From Gymnopus androsaceus JB14 (taxonomy: Eukaryota > Basidiomycota > Agaricomycetes > Agaricales > Omphalotaceae), in NCBI GenBank assembly GCA_009733575.1, contig ML769953.1, positions 1 through 30,448 on the forward strand: a DNA stretch of 30,448 nt, written 5' to 3'. Each line of letters starts with the position of its first letter. Position 1 is the stretch's first letter. The notes under the pieces were generated by a model. It made no database searches and was not told the origin of the DNA. It was given only the letters and a program-made list of their open reading frames with translations. The position numbers and the translations under genes were made by a program. Below are positions 29,712 through 30,448 of this stretch, piece after piece.

Positions 29712-30448
29712 ATTCCTGAAGGTTTTGTCGCAGCATACGCGGATGCATCCAACTCCAATGCAACCAATGTTTGTGTTCAACAGGAACATCAGTTGCACAT
29801 TCCTGCTCCTGTTCCCGTACCTGCTCCTGTCCGAGTGCCCTTAAAGCCTACCAGGTCTGGCAGAGTCCGTTTTCTTCCTGCTCAGCTACAGGACAATCTG
29901 CCAGCGCTTTCAAGGGCTTTACCAAATACTTTCCAGCCAGAGAATTATCCAGAACACTCTCCATCTCCAGAACCTGCGCCTGTTCTTCCTTCATCTTCCA
30001 TTCCAACGCCACAGGTTACGCCTGAGCCAGAAATTCCCACTGCCTATATAAATTCTGAACCCGATGAGTTTGGAATTTACCGTTCCTACGTTGGTCATCC
30101 AGACACAATCCCTGATGAGGAAGTTCCTCTAGAGGATTTATGTGAAGGAGAAGGCTTTCCTGTACCTGCACCTTCCAACCCTCTCTCCGTGTTTGGAACT
30201 GTGGCAACTACCCTTCACGACAACGTTATTGCTCCCTTTTACAATATGACTGTATACCGTCTCTTGAAATAGTTTTATAACAAAAAACAGGCAAAATCCA
30301 TAGCAGACCTCGATACTTTGGTGAACAAAGTCTTGCTCCCTGAAGACTTTAGTCAGGATCATCTGGAGGGCTTCAGTACGCAGAAGGTTCTCAAGGACAT
30401 GGACAATTATGGAGGGGTTAGGTATGATCTTCAGCCGGATGATGGTTG
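29712..30448 (+). pseudogene. Plavaka-type transposase, N-terminal part, TAG-interrupted and cut by window end
   Basis: Open from 29712 (after TTAG) to the window end except for TAG at 30270-30272. It starts with Pro-rich repeats (PAPVPVPAPVRVPLKPTRSG). Blocks typical of Plavaka transposases follow: EPDEFGIYRSYVGHPD, a DEEVPLEDLCEGE motif, NVIAPFYNMTVYRLL, and beyond the stop FYNKKQAKSIADLDTLVNKV and EDFSQDHLEGFS. In the family a Trp is expected where TAG occurs (TGG to TAG), so this looks like a recent nonsense change. The catalytic core would lie beyond the window. Plavaka elements are cut-and-paste transposons related to CACTA/EnSpm and are abundant in Agaricomycetes. Confidence 0.7.

Overview
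The window looks like a gene-poor, repeat-rich stretch of a basidiomycete (Agaricomycete-type) nuclear genome. Introns are about 42-80 nt with GTRNGT-like donors. Protein families are typical of mushroom-forming fungi: Ulp1-like C48 peptidases, a Ty1/copia element, a TET/JBP-like dioxygenase relative and a Plavaka-type transposase. There are no operons; genes were called from ORF continuity, phase-consistent introns and recognisable motifs.

Layout. (1) 179-2949, minus: a three-exon gene for an unrecognised protein of about 877 aa with a repetitive Arg/Glu-rich tail. (2) 3001-7662: two tandem five-exon Ulp1-like peptidase genes with intact catalytic residues. Each has a run of a short palindrome (GGCTGTAYTYAGCC) on its 5' side; the first run lies in a ~370-bp foldback structure. 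A small spliced candidate gene (105 aa) sits between them. (3) 7981-8459: a dispersed repeat carrying the same palindrome, followed at 9090-10073 by a broken, intron-containing fragment of fatty-acid synthase alpha (FAS2). (4) 10178-16448, minus: a Ty1/copia retroelement with a 5-bp target duplication (CATTC). It contains an assembly gap and a second truncated 3' end, so it reads LTR - truncated internal - (gap) - internal - LTR. (5) 16538-16796: second copy of the dispersed repeat. (6) 17525-23836, plus: a THO2 (THOC2) homologue with at least six apparent frameshifts. (7) 24441-24939: a small intact spliced gene of unknown function. (8) 25210-25440: GC-rich 9-11-bp tandem repeats and hairpins. 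(9) 25611-27584: an RRM half-domain joined to a TET/JBP-like 2OG-dioxygenase-related protein, with two TGA stops. (10) 27798-30448: a C2HC zinc-finger ORF, a zinc-finger/Ser-rich ORF and the 5' part of a Plavaka-type transposase with one TAG stop, running off the window.

How it fits together. The right end (25.2-30.4 kb) resembles the published association between fungal TET/JBP-like genes and Plavaka/KDZ transposons. Here the dioxygenase is fused to a partial RRM and seems to have lost its metal-binding Asp. The left and centre are a patchwork of duplicated housekeeping-gene pieces (FAS2, THO2), Ulp1 genes and copia, tied together by one dispersed palindromic repeat. A caution: differences between the two copia LTRs include several homopolymer-length changes, so some frameshifts may be assembly errors rather than true decay.
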